Assembly: GCA_963722295.1 (NCBI GenBank)
Contig: CAVRLB010000007.1
Coordinates: 205,481 to 269,480 of the forward strand
Direction: 5' to 3'
Origin: Brooklawnia sp032229645
Lineage (GTDB): Bacteria > Actinomycetota > Actinomycetes > Propionibacteriales > Propionibacteriaceae
DNA: 64,000 nucleotides
Every line of letters begins with the position of its first letter. Position 1 is the first letter of the stretch. The notes below the pieces were generated by a model. The model was not told the origin of the DNA and did no database searches. It saw only the letters and a list, made by a program, of their open reading frames with translations. The translations under genes and the position numbers were made by a program. This document shows, in pieces, positions 15,326 to 24,374 of this stretch.

Positions 15326-16479
15326 GGCAGGCTGGCCACCACGACGAACGATCCGTCCGCCGGCCCGTAACTGACCGATCCTCCCACCGAAGCCGCTCGT
15401 TCGGTCAACCCGAGCAGCCCGACTCCGCTGCCACTTTGGTCGGGCACAGCCAGATCGGCAAGCGGATTGATAACTCTCACCTGCAGTCGCGCACCGGGTT
15501 CACCGGCAACCCGGACGTACACCGGGGCACCCGGAGCGTGCTTCCGCGCATTGGTGAGCGCCTCCTGCACGATGCGGAACCCATGGCGGCCCACCTGCGT
15601 GGGCACCTTCGCGAGATCGGTGTCGATGTCGAGTTCGATGCGCTGATCGTCCTCAAGCTCGGCAACGAGCACCGGCAACTCCTTCAGCGTCGGCTGGGGT
15701 GGCTCCGGCGGAGCGTCTGCGCCGCGCAGAGTGGAGAGCACCGCGCGCAGCTCATCGAGGGATTGCTTCACGTTGAGCTGGATCGTGTGCGCGATCTCGC
15801 GTGTCTCGTCCTCGCTGAGATCGGTGCGAAAAGCGAGCACGCCCGCGTTCATGCTGACCAGGGAGAGCCGGTGGGCGAGCACGTCGTGCATCTCGCGGGC
15901 GATCCGCTCGCGTTCGGCGAGCCGTGCCTGATCGATCCGGGCCTGCTCCGCGTCGCGTCTGGCCAGCTCGGCCTTGACCCGGCCCTGTCGTTCGGCCGCA
16001 CGCGTGCGCAGCAGCCAACCGGCCAGCGTCGCGATTCCCAGCCCCGCCACCGCGAGAGTGAGTTCGAACGAGCTCGGGCTTTCCCACGGTCCTGCGAGAG
16101 GACCGATCAATAGCGCCGCAAGCTTCGCGAGGCTGAACCAGGTACCGGCAACCACGACCGTGGATGCGCGATTTGTCCAGCGCGCCAACGATCCTTGCAT
16201 CGCAATGGCTGCCCCGACCACGCCTGGGCCGAAGAAGAGCAGCACTCCGATACCGAAGGCGACCGCCAACGGGGCTCGGCGGCGAAGAGAAAGCAGGCAG
16301 AGCGCCAACCCCGGCGGGACGAAACTCAACACGACTATCAGCGGATTGGCCCGCGCCGATCCCGACGCGACCAACGGCGTGAGGTAGTAGAGCCACATCG
16401 CCACGGCGACGATCCAGACCGCACCCCGCAACGCAGGATCGGTCGTGGTGCGCACACGAGACGATTGGCTGATAGTCAC
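15307..16479 (-). CDS. sensor histidine kinase, HisKA_3 (DesK/NarX-like)
   Basis: 390 residues. Five or six membrane segments fill the first half. The dimerisation/phospho-acceptor region is ERERIAREMHDVLAHRLSLV, with the phosphorylated His in REMHDVLAHRLS. The ATP-binding domain follows, with FRIVQEALTNARKHAPGA (N box) and QSGSGVGLLGLTERA (G box). There is no extracytoplasmic sensor domain, so sensing is probably through the membrane helices, as in kinases that control antibiotic-responsive ABC exporters. It is co-transcribed with the regulator at 14660. Confidence 0.92.
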   Translation of the reverse strand: MTISQSSRVRTTTDPALRGAVWIVAVAMWLYYLTPLVASGSARANPLIVVLSFVPPGLALCLLSLRRRAPLAVAFGIGVLLFFGPGVVGAAIAMQGSLARWTNRASTVVVAGTWFSLAKLAALLIGPLAGPWESPSSFELTLAVAGLGIATLAGWLLRTRAAERQGRVKAELARRDAEQARIDQARLAERERIAREMHDVLAHRLSLVSMNAGVLAFRTDLSEDETREIAHTIQLNVKQSLDELRAVLSTLRGADAPPEPPQPTLKELPVLVAELEDDQRIELDIDTDLAKVPTQVGRHGFRIVQEALTNARKHAPGAPVYVRVAGEPGARLQVRVINPLADLAVPDQSGSGVGLLGLTERAASVGGSVSYGPADGSFVVVASLPWKDER

Positions 16480-16642
16480 CCCATCAGCCTAGATTTCCGC
16501 GATTGTGTCCCCATAGCGACCATCGGCTCGACCTGGCCAGCCCATCGGCTATTCGCCGGGTTCGAGTAGCGTCCGAACGATTGTCCTTGTCCCAGCCGGC
16601 TGCCCGATGCCTGCGACCAGCTGGTTCGGCTGGAGTATCACC

Positions 16643-17356
16643 ATGATCGCTTTCACGCATCTCACCAAGTCGTACCGCGGACACACGGTACTCGACGATG
16701 TCACCTTCACAGTTCCCGCAGGCCTTGTGACAGGCTTCCTGGGACCAAACGGGGCAGGGAAATCTACCTCCATGCGCATCCTCCTCGGTCTCACCGAAGC
16801 CGGCTCCGGAACCGCCACCATCAACGGCCGCCGCTACCGGGATTGGCCCAACCCGGCCAAGATCGTCGGCTCGCTGCTGGATGCCGGCGCATTCCATCCC
16901 GGACGCACCGGCCGCGAAACCCTCGTCCTGGCCTGCCTCACCCTCGGGCTGCCCATCAAACGCGCGGACGAAGTACTCGAGCTGGTCGGGCTCACCACCC
17001 GCGAGGCACGCCAACGCGTCCGCGGCTACTCGCTCGGCATGCAGCAGCGGCTCGGCATCGCCCAGGCCCTGCTCACCGATCCGCCGGTGCTGCTGCTGGA
17101 CGAGCCCGCCAACGGCCTCGACCCGCAGGGCCAGCGCTGGCTCGGTGAACTGCTGCGCGCCAGAGCCGAGCGAGGCGCAGCGATCTTGCTCTCCAGTCAC
17201 CAGCTCTTTGAAGTCGAACGTCTCGCCGACCGGCTCGTCATCATCGCCGACGGCCGGATCGTCGCCCACGACACCCTGGCGTCGATGCAGGCCGAACACG
17301 GCGACATCACCGAGTTCTACTTCTCCGCTACCGCCGACCTCGATCGCACCGCCTGA
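16643..17356 (+). CDS. ABC exporter ATP-binding protein (BcrA-like)
   Basis: About 237 residues from the ATG at 16643, chosen because the protein begins MIAFTHLTKSYRGHTVLDDV and GGAG precedes it. Motifs are FLGPNGAGKSTSMRILLGLT (Walker A), RGYSLGMQQRLGIAQALL (signature in the S-L-G-M form seen in BcrA-type proteins), VLLLDEPANGLDPQG (Walker B) and LSSHQLFEVERLADRL (H-loop). It pairs with the permease at 17408 and lies divergent from the two-component system. Confidence 0.9.
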   Translation: MIAFTHLTKSYRGHTVLDDVTFTVPAGLVTGFLGPNGAGKSTSMRILLGLTEAGSGTATINGRRYRDWPNPAKIVGSLLDAGAFHPGRTGRETLVLACLTLGLPIKRADEVLELVGLTTREARQRVRGYSLGMQQRLGIAQALLTDPPVLLLDEPANGLDPQGQRWLGELLRARAERGAAILLSSHQLFEVERLADRLVIIADGRIVAHDTLASMQAEHGDITEFYFSATADLDRTA

Positions 17357-17407
17357 ATCCCCGTCCTGAATCTCATCTGCCCTAGCCAATCCGGAAAGGA
17401 CCGCACA

Positions 17408-18187
17408 ATGACTGCCACTGCGCTGTCTCATTCACCTCGCCGCCTACTCGAACCAACCGATTCCAAAGCACCGTCAGAATTCCGGCTGTGGCTGGTCGAG
17501 TCGCGCAAACTCGTCGACACACCCTCGGGCATCGCCCTGCTGGCCGGCAGCGCCGTGTTCGCAGGTGTCTTCGGCGGTGGCGCCGCCTTGTTCATCGACA
17601 ATGCGACATTCGGCGATATCGCCCGCCTGGCCGGTATCCCGCTGCTCACCCTGATGCCGGTATTCGCCATTCTGCTCGCCACCTCGGGACGCCAGCATCG
17701 CACCGTGCTCACCACCTACGCCCTGGTGCCGTCCCGGAGCCGGGTGCTGGCCGCGCAACTGCTGGCGGTGATCGCCCTGGCGCTTCTCGCCGCGGTATTG
17801 CTGCTCGCCGCAGCCGCCATCATCACCCCGGTGGGCGGGCTCGTGACAAGCAAAGACATCGTCTGGCAGATCGACTGGTTCTCTCATCTGAGGCTCACCG
17901 CAGGCATCGTGCTGGCCGCGGTATCGGGCTACGCGGTCGGCCTGGCCACCGGCCTGGCACCGGTCGCGATCACCATCGTGCTGGCCTGGCCCGTGCTGTC
18001 GCTGTTTCTCTCGATTCTGCCCCGGGCCGCCGAGATACTTGCGTGGCTCGACATCAATGCGGTCGCCGCTCTGGGTGACGGAGTCACCGGCATCGCGCTC
18101 GCACGGGTGGCAACCGGCATCGCCGTCTGGATCATTGTGCCGGGGGCCATCGGCTTCGCACGCGAGCTGCGGGCGGAGGTGCGGTGA
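17408..18187 (+). CDS. ABC-2 type exporter permease
   Basis: 259 residues with about six membrane helices, for example IALLAGSAVFAGVFGGGAAL, LLTLMPVFAILLATSGRQH, the LLAVIALALLAAVLLLAAAA segment and VAITIVLAWPVLSLFLSILP. A cytoplasmic N-terminus precedes helix 1. The stretch TTYALVPSRSRVLAAQLL between helices 2 and 3 is typical of ABC-2 permeases. It follows the ATPase gene by about 50 bp and overlaps the next gene (GTGATGA). Confidence 0.85.
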   Translation: MTATALSHSPRRLLEPTDSKAPSEFRLWLVESRKLVDTPSGIALLAGSAVFAGVFGGGAALFIDNATFGDIARLAGIPLLTLMPVFAILLATSGRQHRTVLTTYALVPSRSRVLAAQLLAVIALALLAAVLLLAAAAIITPVGGLVTSKDIVWQIDWFSHLRLTAGIVLAAVSGYAVGLATGLAPVAITIVLAWPVLSLFLSILPRAAEILAWLDINAVAALGDGVTGIALARVATGIAVWIIVPGAIGFARELRAEVR

Positions 18188-19440
18188 TGACTGCCCAGAC
18201 CAATCTGCGTCCCGCACGCCGCCGTAACAGGGGCCTGAGGGCTCTGCTCGTCATTCTTGTCGGGATCGCCATCGCCATAGCCGGCATCACCGTCTGGACT
18301 GCTTACGCCAACCGTGCCCAGGGCACGCCGGAAGCGATCGAATTCGCCGATGCCACCATTTCGTCCGAGCTGGCCGATGCCACGGTGTTGGCGCTCGGCG
18401 AGGCCACCCACGGCAATGCCGAGTTTCAGCTGGAGCGTCTCGGTCTGGTGCAAAAACTGCCGCAGTTCCGGGCCATCATGCTCGAAGAGGACTTCGGCAA
18501 CACCGCGGTCGTCGACGACTTCGTCCAGGGTGGCGCAGGCACCGCGCAAGATGCCGCCCGCCAATTCGGATTCCGCATCAACCACACCGAGCAGATGGCC
18601 GAGTTGCTGCAATGGCTGCGCGACCACAACGCCGGACTGCCAGCGGACCAGCGCATTCGCCTGGTCGGGGTCGACACGCAACGAACCGATGCGTCCAAAC
18701 AGATCGCCCTGGACCGGCTCGCCGAATACGACGCGCCGACGGCCGAGCAGCTGGGAGATCAGCTCGCCGGCTGGACCGATGACAGCGACGCCCCGGACGC
18801 GGCATCCATGCGTCCGGTGATCGGGCAGCTCATCGCGGCGATCGAGACCACACCCGATACCGACGGACGAGCACACGCACTCAATGCGTCCACGGCACTG
18901 AGCCAGCACCTCGATCTCATCGACGCGAGCGACCCGGAGTACTTTGCGGTGCGCGCCCAGATCATGGCCACCAACGTCGCGCGCACGGTCGACGAAGAGC
19001 GCGCACGTGGCAACGAGCACTCCTTGCTCTTCGCCCATAACGGTCACGTCGACAAGGCCTCCATCGCGTTCGGTGGTCTCGACCTGGGCAGCCTGCTCGC
19101 GGACGAGTACGGCGACGGCTACCGCGTCATCGGCACCGACCTGCACCACAGCACGCTGCTCAGCGGGCAAGGCGCCGACCGTTGGGAGGTCAATCTGACC
19201 AACCGCACACCGCTGCGTGGCATCTTCGCCGACACGAACGAGGGCTACCTCGAATTCGCCACCGCCTCGGCTGAGAGCCGGAAGCTGCTGAGCCATCCGG
19301 TGCGCATGGCCAGCGCGGGAGAACAGTTTCAGCAATGGCAGGCGTGGATCCCGTTGTTCAACTCGGTGAAGATGACGCCGAATGCAAGCTATGACGCCCT
19401 GATCCTGGTCGAGCGTGCGACACCGGTCACACCGCTATGA
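18184..19440 (+). CDS. erythromycin esterase family protein, membrane-anchored
   Basis: 418 residues, starting with one membrane helix (LRALLVILVGIAIAIAGITV). The catalytic-type motifs of Ere-family esterases are all present: VLALGEATHGNAEFQLERL (E..H), IMLEEDFGNTAVVDDF (Glu), LRDHNAGLPADQRIRLVGVD and LLFAHNGHVDKASIAF (His). Ere enzymes hydrolyse the macrolide lactone, but many family members have other, unknown ester substrates. The N-terminal helix suggests the catalytic domain faces outward. It overlaps the exporter permease and sits opposite the two-component system, suggesting an inducible antibiotic-response operon. Confidence 0.85.
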   Translation: MMTAQTNLRPARRRNRGLRALLVILVGIAIAIAGITVWTAYANRAQGTPEAIEFADATISSELADATVLALGEATHGNAEFQLERLGLVQKLPQFRAIMLEEDFGNTAVVDDFVQGGAGTAQDAARQFGFRINHTEQMAELLQWLRDHNAGLPADQRIRLVGVDTQRTDASKQIALDRLAEYDAPTAEQLGDQLAGWTDDSDAPDAASMRPVIGQLIAAIETTPDTDGRAHALNASTALSQHLDLIDASDPEYFAVRAQIMATNVARTVDEERARGNEHSLLFAHNGHVDKASIAFGGLDLGSLLADEYGDGYRVIGTDLHHSTLLSGQGADRWEVNLTNRTPLRGIFADTNEGYLEFATASAESRKLLSHPVRMASAGEQFQQWQAWIPLFNSVKMTPNASYDALILVERATPVTPL

Positions 19441-19479
19441 CGTGGGCACGGGCAGCCGATGACGACCGGGGAACGATCC

Positions 19480-20275
19480 TTACTCCCCGATCGCGCGGGG
19501 CCGTTCGTCCTGAGCCCTGCGCACCTCACGAACCTCCCGAACCCCGGGAAGAGGACGCTCAGCGGTCACCGGCACGCCAAGTTCGCTCGACGCAACCGGA
19601 GCCGCCAGGTCGATCGTCCGTACCGAACGCGGCAGCAACGGCTTCGACACGTAGGTCGTCGGAGTCACCGGGATCGGATCCCACAGCGACCCGACGGACT
19701 CGGCGAGCGGACCGCTCAGCTCGATTGAACGCTCGGTCTCGGTCTTCGGCGCGATATCGTCCCGCTCCACACCGGATGAACTGCCGATCACCACGGTCAT
19801 CTCCTCGCTGCCGAAGGCAATCTCGGTGCGCTCAGCCTGGAGCATGCGGTCGATGGTCACCACGCTGAGCCGGCTCAGGATCATCCAGCCGATCAGCAGC
19901 CCGACCGGCAGCGCCGTCCACCAATGCGAGATCGGCAGCACGAACGGCAGCACCACACCGACCACCAGCATGAGCAGATGCACCAGCAGGCCGTTCTTGC
20001 GCCGCCGCATCGCGGTCTCGGAGATCGCGCGCAGATCGCGGCGGGCGGCGCGGCGAGTGTGCGGGGTTGAAACCCCAGCGCCCGAGTCGGCCAAGAAGTC
20101 CGGCTCCGGCCTGACCGCTGCGACGGATCACCCGCATCGAATCGGCGAACTCGTCGATCGTCCGCTCATCCAACCGGCTGCCCTGGTCGTGCTGTCCAAG
20201 GTATTGCGGCACAAGAATGATCAGCCACACGACAACGATTGCCCCGAAGATCACTCCTGTCATCACGCGACCCAA
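19480..20275 (-). pseudogene. SepX/GlpR-like divisome membrane protein, apparent frameshift
   Basis: The N-terminal frame (20275 to about 20130) gives VIFGAIVVVWLIILVPQYLG, then LDERTIDEFADSMRVIRR: one membrane helix and the usual juxtamembrane segment. A second frame (about 20127-19480) gives PHTRRAARRDLRAISETAMR, then two helices (GLLVHLLMLVVGVVLPFVL and TALPVGLLIGWMILSRLSV) and a cytoplasmic tail. Together they reproduce the three-helix GlpR/SepX layout. The neighbours (RimJ-like, Glp, 5-FCL, FmdB, MscL) match the conserved actinobacterial locus. The frame change lies between about 20130 and 20060, so the gene is disrupted or the base sequence has an error. Confidence 0.6.
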
Positions 20276-20347
20276 ACTAGGGCCCAGTACTCGGCCGATC
20301 AGCCAGGCGCGCCGCGCGGTCGCGGGTTTAAAACCCGAGTCTGATCT

Positions 20348-21061
20348 TCACCGATCGAGCCTCGGCAACTGTCCGTCGGGAAAGAGCCGGTTCAGCAGGC
20401 CGCCGGGCACCTCGTCGCGGTTGAGCGCGAAGACCCGATGGTCACGCCAATCGCCGTTGATGTGCAGAAACCGCGGACGTAGCCCCTCTTCGCGGAAGCC
20501 GAGTTTTTCGACCACCCGCAGGCTGGGTGCGTTCTCCGGGCGGATGCAGATCTCGATGCGATGCAGCCGCATCACCTGCCAGCAATAGTCGCAGGCCAGC
20601 GCGACAGCCGCTGGCACCAGGCCTCGTCCAGCGAGCTTCTCGTCGATCCAGTAGCCGATCACACCCGACCTGGCAGAACCGGCCAGGATGTTCGAGACCG
20701 TCACCTGCCCCACCAGCCGCGTCCGCTCGGTCGACTCCGGGCACCCCGGCCAGCCCGGATCGACCGCCAGCGCCCAGGGCAGCGACTGGCCTGCCTTGGC
20801 CTGCTTGCCCACCTGACGAAGCCAGCTGCGATAAGGCATCGGATGATGCTCCGCATCCGGAGGCATCGTCGCATCCCACTCGCAGGTCCACGCATAGTTG
20901 GACGTCCGCACCTGGTCCCAGGCCGGCTCGTCGCGTCTGGTCAGCGGACGCAGCACGACCGCCCCGGCGCGCACCGTCACCGGCCAGCTGTGCCGGGAGG
21001 GCAGCACCACACCTGTCGGCCAGCCCGCGACCGGAGCCTGGGACCCACCCCCATCAGTCAT
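20348..21061 (-). CDS. rimJ: GNAT N-acetyltransferase (RimJ/RimL type)
   Basis: About 237 residues from the ATG at 21061, which overlaps the glp stop by 8 bp. The GNAT core is seen as VVLRPLTRRDEPAWDQVRTS, then GVIGYWIDEKLAGRGLVPAA (acetyl-CoA loop, with the G-R-G-x-x-x-A variant) and IEICIRPENAPSLRVVEKLG with FREEGLRPRFLHINGDWRDH. It is the usual neighbour of the moeA-like glp gene in actinobacteria. The substrate is assumed, not shown, to be a ribosomal or other protein N-terminus. Confidence 0.85.
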   Translation of the reverse strand: MTDGGGSQAPVAGWPTGVVLPSRHSWPVTVRAGAVVLRPLTRRDEPAWDQVRTSNYAWTCEWDATMPPDAEHHPMPYRSWLRQVGKQAKAGQSLPWALAVDPGWPGCPESTERTRLVGQVTVSNILAGSARSGVIGYWIDEKLAGRGLVPAAVALACDYCWQVMRLHRIEICIRPENAPSLRVVEKLGFREEGLRPRFLHINGDWRDHRVFALNRDEVPGGLLNRLFPDGQLPRLDR

Positions 21062-22319
21062 TGAGCAGCCAGCAACCCACACGCTCGCCGAGCGACACGA
21101 CCGGGCCCGTCTGGTCGAGGACGACCAGCGCGTCCGCACTCACCAGATCGCTCAGCCGCGGATGATCCGGGTTGCCGAGCGGGACGACGACCTTCTCGCC
21201 CTGCTGCTCGCGGACCGTGCCCAGCTGCAGCGAGACGACTCCCTCACGCCCCCGCATTTCGCCTCCGGCAAGGCAGTTCACCGTGGGCCTGGTGACCACC
21301 GGCGCCCCCATCAGCCTGCGGACGAGCGGCCGGACGAAGAGTTGGTAGCCGCTGTATGCGGCGACCGCCTCATTCGGCAGCATGATCAGCGGAATCTCGT
21401 CATCACCGACGATGGCGAATCCGATGCGTCCGCCCGGCTGGCAGGCGACATCGGCCAGATCGGTCAGTCCCATCGACGAGACCACCCGGGGCAGTTGCGC
21501 CTCGGCGCCCAGCTCACCGGAGACCACCACTATGTCGGCGCGAATCAGCTGGTCGCTGATCACGTCCTGAAGCTCACGATCGGTGCCGTTGGCGTTGCTC
21601 ACGCGCCAGACCTGCGCGCCGTCGGCCTTGAGCGCGGCCGCCAATAGCGGCGATTCCACATCGGCCCGGGTCCGGTCGTCCCCGGCGATGCTCAGCACCA
21701 CGGCGCGCGGTCGCGGACGAGCGAGCACCCGGTCGACACCCGCCAGCGCCAGCAGAGCGCTTCGGCGGGCGTCCAGACGCTCACCCGAGCGCAGGATTGG
21801 CACGCCCGCGCGAGCCTCGGAACCGCTCCAGCGCACCTGATCGCCGGGCTTCACCGCGCGGGTCACCGACAGCGTGGTTCCGTTGAGTTCGGCGTCGTCT
21901 TCGGAGATCACGGCATCGGCACCATCGGGCAGCGGCTGGCCGGAGCGTACCCGGATCGCCGATCCGACCTTGAAGACCTTGTCGTCGTCGCGCACCTTGA
22001 GCTTCGCGCCGCCCGCTTCGTCGATTGCTTGCAGATCGTCCACCCGGACGGCGTATCCGCTAGTGGCGACGAGATCATCCGCGGGCAGGTTGCTGTCGGC
22101 GATGATGTCCTCGCAGACCGCGGTACCCCAGGCGTCCAGCAGGTACATGCCGAAGGCGGGCAGCGGATTGATCAGCGAGAGCAGGTAGTCGCGTTGATCG
22201 GTGACGCTGCGGCGCCCCTGGGCATCGGTGCCGGGGGGATCGGGCAGCTTGGCGGTGGGCTCGGCCTCGACCGGCCCACTGGTTTCGGCGATTTCGCTGC
22301 GACGTTTGAACAAGCGCAT
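21054..22319 (-). CDS. glp: Glp (gephyrin-like/MoeA-homologous protein)
   Basis: 421 residues with the MoeA domain order. Domains I and II appear as AVCEDIIADSNLPADDLVAT, SGYAVRVDD and GSAIRVRSGQPLPDGADAVI. Domain III is ARPRPRAVVLSIAGDDRTRA, and domain IV begins near APVVTRPTV. Catalytic MoeA motifs are degenerate: the usual DGYA is SGYA, STGDEL is SIAGDD, and LPGNP is LPNEA. In Corynebacterium the protein in this genomic slot, Glp, binds FtsZ and the membrane receptor GlpR rather than making molybdenum cofactor. Synteny and the degenerate motifs both favour Glp. Confidence 0.75.
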   Translation of the reverse strand: MRLFKRRSEIAETSGPVEAEPTAKLPDPPGTDAQGRRSVTDQRDYLLSLINPLPAFGMYLLDAWGTAVCEDIIADSNLPADDLVATSGYAVRVDDLQAIDEAGGAKLKVRDDDKVFKVGSAIRVRSGQPLPDGADAVISEDDAELNGTTLSVTRAVKPGDQVRWSGSEARAGVPILRSGERLDARRSALLALAGVDRVLARPRPRAVVLSIAGDDRTRADVESPLLAAALKADGAQVWRVSNANGTDRELQDVISDQLIRADIVVVSGELGAEAQLPRVVSSMGLTDLADVACQPGGRIGFAIVGDDEIPLIMLPNEAVAAYSGYQLFVRPLVRRLMGAPVVTRPTVNCLAGGEMRGREGVVSLQLGTVREQQGEKVVVPLGNPDHPRLSDLVSADALVVLDQTGPVVSLGERVGCWLLND

Positions 22320-22336
22320 GGCCCTACGATAGGTGA

Positions 22337-22990
22337 ATGCTCCCCCGATCGGATCAGGCCGGCTCCCTTCGCGACCAGATCCGAGCCGAGATCCGGCGCT
22401 CGCGGGCAGCTCGGCCTATCGAACGGCAGCGGGCGGACGATCGCCTGCGCGACGCCAGGGTCATCTCGTTGGTCTCGCAGTTGCTGGACGATCCGGGGCC
22501 CGCGGGGGTGGTGGCCTGCTATCTCTCGCGACCCGGCGAGCCCGGGACACTCGACCTGGTTGCTGCGCTCGCCGATGACTATCGGGTGCTGGCACCCAAA
22601 CTCGGCCGCCGTGACGACGGGTGCCCTCGGCAACCTCCTCGCGAACCGGAATGGGCCTGGTTCTGCGGGATGAATGAGCTTGTCGATGGCGTATTCGGGA
22701 TTCCAGACCCGGCCGGCCCCGGCTTGGGCTCCGAAGCCTTGGAGCAGGCTGACGTGGTGATCGCGGCCGCATTGTGCGCGGGTGCCGACGGAAGCCGGAT
22801 GGGTACCGGGGGCGGCTGGTTCGACCGGGCGCTGCCGCACCGGCGGGCGGTGGTACCGGTCATCGTGCTGCTGAACGACGACGAGATCCGTACCGTGCCG
22901 ACCGAACCGCACGACCAGCCCGTCGACTGGCTGGTGACGCCCACTCGCACCATTCGGACTGCGATCGCGGCCGGTCGAAGTCTGTATTGA
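22337..22990 (+). CDS. 5-formyltetrahydrofolate cyclo-ligase
   Basis: 217 residues. The fold is recognised by SLRDQIRAEIRRSRAARPIE (basic nucleotide-binding N-terminus), VVACYLSRPGEPGTLDLVAA, MNELVDGVFGIPDPAG and RMGTGGGWFDRALPH, which matches the family R.G.GGG.YDR loop that binds the ATP phosphates. It converts 5-formyl-THF to 5,10-methenyl-THF in folate salvage. It is divergent from glp with an 18-bp gap. Confidence 0.88.
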   Translation: MLPRSDQAGSLRDQIRAEIRRSRAARPIERQRADDRLRDARVISLVSQLLDDPGPAGVVACYLSRPGEPGTLDLVAALADDYRVLAPKLGRRDDGCPRQPPREPEWAWFCGMNELVDGVFGIPDPAGPGLGSEALEQADVVIAAALCAGADGSRMGTGGGWFDRALPHRRAVVPVIVLLNDDEIRTVPTEPHDQPVDWLVTPTRTIRTAIAAGRSLY

Positions 22991-23165
22991 TGCCTGCCGT
23001 CGGACATCTGGTTGGTCACCGGGCCCGCGGCAACCCACAGCAACCAGCCAACGAACCGGAATGGCCATCCGCCGAAGAGGCGTTATCATTGGCAATCGGA
23101 GATGGCGAGTGCTAGCACGATCGAGCATCCCATCGCCACCGGGACGATATCGAAAGCTGATCAGG

Positions 23166-23486
23166 ATGCCTACTTACCAGTACCGCTGCCAGGGCTGTCA
23201 CAACGATCTCGAGGCCTTTCAGAAGTTCACTGATGACGCCCTGACGATCTGCCCGGACTGCGGCGGGTCACTGCGCAAGGTTTTCAATGCCGTCGGCATT
23301 GTCTTCAAGGGCTCCGGCTTCTATGCGACCGACTCCCGCAAGACCTCCAGCGTTGCTTCGCCGGCTTCGAGCAGCACCGCTGCCAGCGCCGACGCTTCCT
23401 CGGATTCGTCGTCGTCGGCATCGAGCAGCTCCAGCACGTCGAGCAACTCCAGCACGTCGAGCGACAAGGCTTCCGCAGCGGCCTGA
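23166..23486 (+). CDS. FmdB family zinc-ribbon protein
   Basis: 106 residues from MPTYQYRCQGCHNDLEAFQK. The start is placed at 23166 because the family always begins MPTY.Y.C. The ribbon ligands are C..C (YRCQGC) and C..C (TICPDCGGSLRKVF), with the standard GIVFKGSGFYATDSR afterwards. The tail is Ser-rich with repeated TSSNSS-type text, probably disordered. The family is a small regulatory or RNA-associated protein of unclear function, nearly always found between the 5-FCL and mscL genes in actinobacteria. Confidence 0.88.
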   Translation: MPTYQYRCQGCHNDLEAFQKFTDDALTICPDCGGSLRKVFNAVGIVFKGSGFYATDSRKTSSVASPASSSTAASADASSDSSSSASSSSSTSSNSSTSSDKASAAA

Positions 23487-23619
23487 TTGCGTCCGGGCGT
23501 CCGGACAGAAACGCCTGAAACTCAGATTGGGCAGATGGCTCGCCCACAAGACTCAACTTCGCGAGATTATCCACAGCGGGCAGGAAATTTGACCGATTTC
23601 CCGCCCATTTAACGATCCT

Positions 23620-24240
23620 ATGGGCATGAATCCCACAGAACTGCTGACTCGCCTGGGCCGGTTCATCAGATGGCACCGTCGCGGATTGGGCGCGATCGCG
23701 GCCATGATCTGCCTGTTCGCAACCCTCTCGGCGTTGGCGCCCGCACAGCCTGAGTCCGCGCCGGTGCTCGTCGCCACCAAGGCATTGCCTGCCGGAAGCA
23801 CCTTGGCTGCCGCAGACGTACAGCTGATCCAGATGCCACTCGGCCTGCTGCCCGATCAGGCGCTCGCCGATCCACAAGCGGCGATTGGACGGGTACTGAC
23901 CGGCGCGCTCACTCAGGGCAGCGTGCTGACCAGCGCAAACATGCTCAGCGGACGAGATGCGACGTCCGCCGATGAACGGCTGGTTCCCTTCCGAGTGCCG
24001 GACGCGGCGACCGTCGCCCTGCTTCAGGTCGGTGACCGGATCACTGTTGTTGGCTCCACGATGGACGGCGGCGCAGTCGACCTGGCAACCAACGTGCAGA
24101 TAGCGGCGCTGCCTACACCCGGGAGCACCGGCATGGGCTCCGAGTCCGGCGCGCTGGTCGTCGTCTCCGCCGATGCAGAGACTGCCGCCCGGCTGGCGGC
24201 CGCGTCCAGTCAGATGCGGATGGCCATCGTGATGCAATGA
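23620..24240 (+). CDS. SAF-domain protein (CpaB/RcpC-like)
   Basis: 206 residues. One membrane helix near the N-terminus (GAIAAMICLFATLSALAP) is followed by a SAF domain: APVLVATKALPAGSTLAAAD, then AIGRVLTGALTQGSVLTSAN. It ends VVVSADAETAARLAAASSQM with MAIVMQ. Proteins like this, with one helix and an extracytoplasmic SAF domain, resemble the Flp pilus assembly protein CpaB, but no pilus genes are near. The gene lies in the same position upstream of mscL in other actinobacteria. Confidence 0.8.
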   Translation: MGMNPTELLTRLGRFIRWHRRGLGAIAAMICLFATLSALAPAQPESAPVLVATKALPAGSTLAAADVQLIQMPLGLLPDQALADPQAAIGRVLTGALTQGSVLTSANMLSGRDATSADERLVPFRVPDAATVALLQVGDRITVVGSTMDGGAVDLATNVQIAALPTPGSTGMGSESGALVVVSADAETAARLAAASSQMRMAIVMQ

Positions 24241-24374
24241 TGGCCTACTTCGCCAATGGCGAACGCAGGCCGGGACGACCCGTCTCCCGCGTCTTTGAGC
24301 CCTATAGTCGGCGTCGATCGAAAAACAACCGATGCCGTCTTCAGACGGTGTTGACCCCACATCAAGAGGTAATC

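Noticed and set aside
14640..18217. Several long frames antisense to the two-component and ABC genes
   Set aside because: They mirror strongly predicted genes with complete domain motifs and have no motifs of their own.
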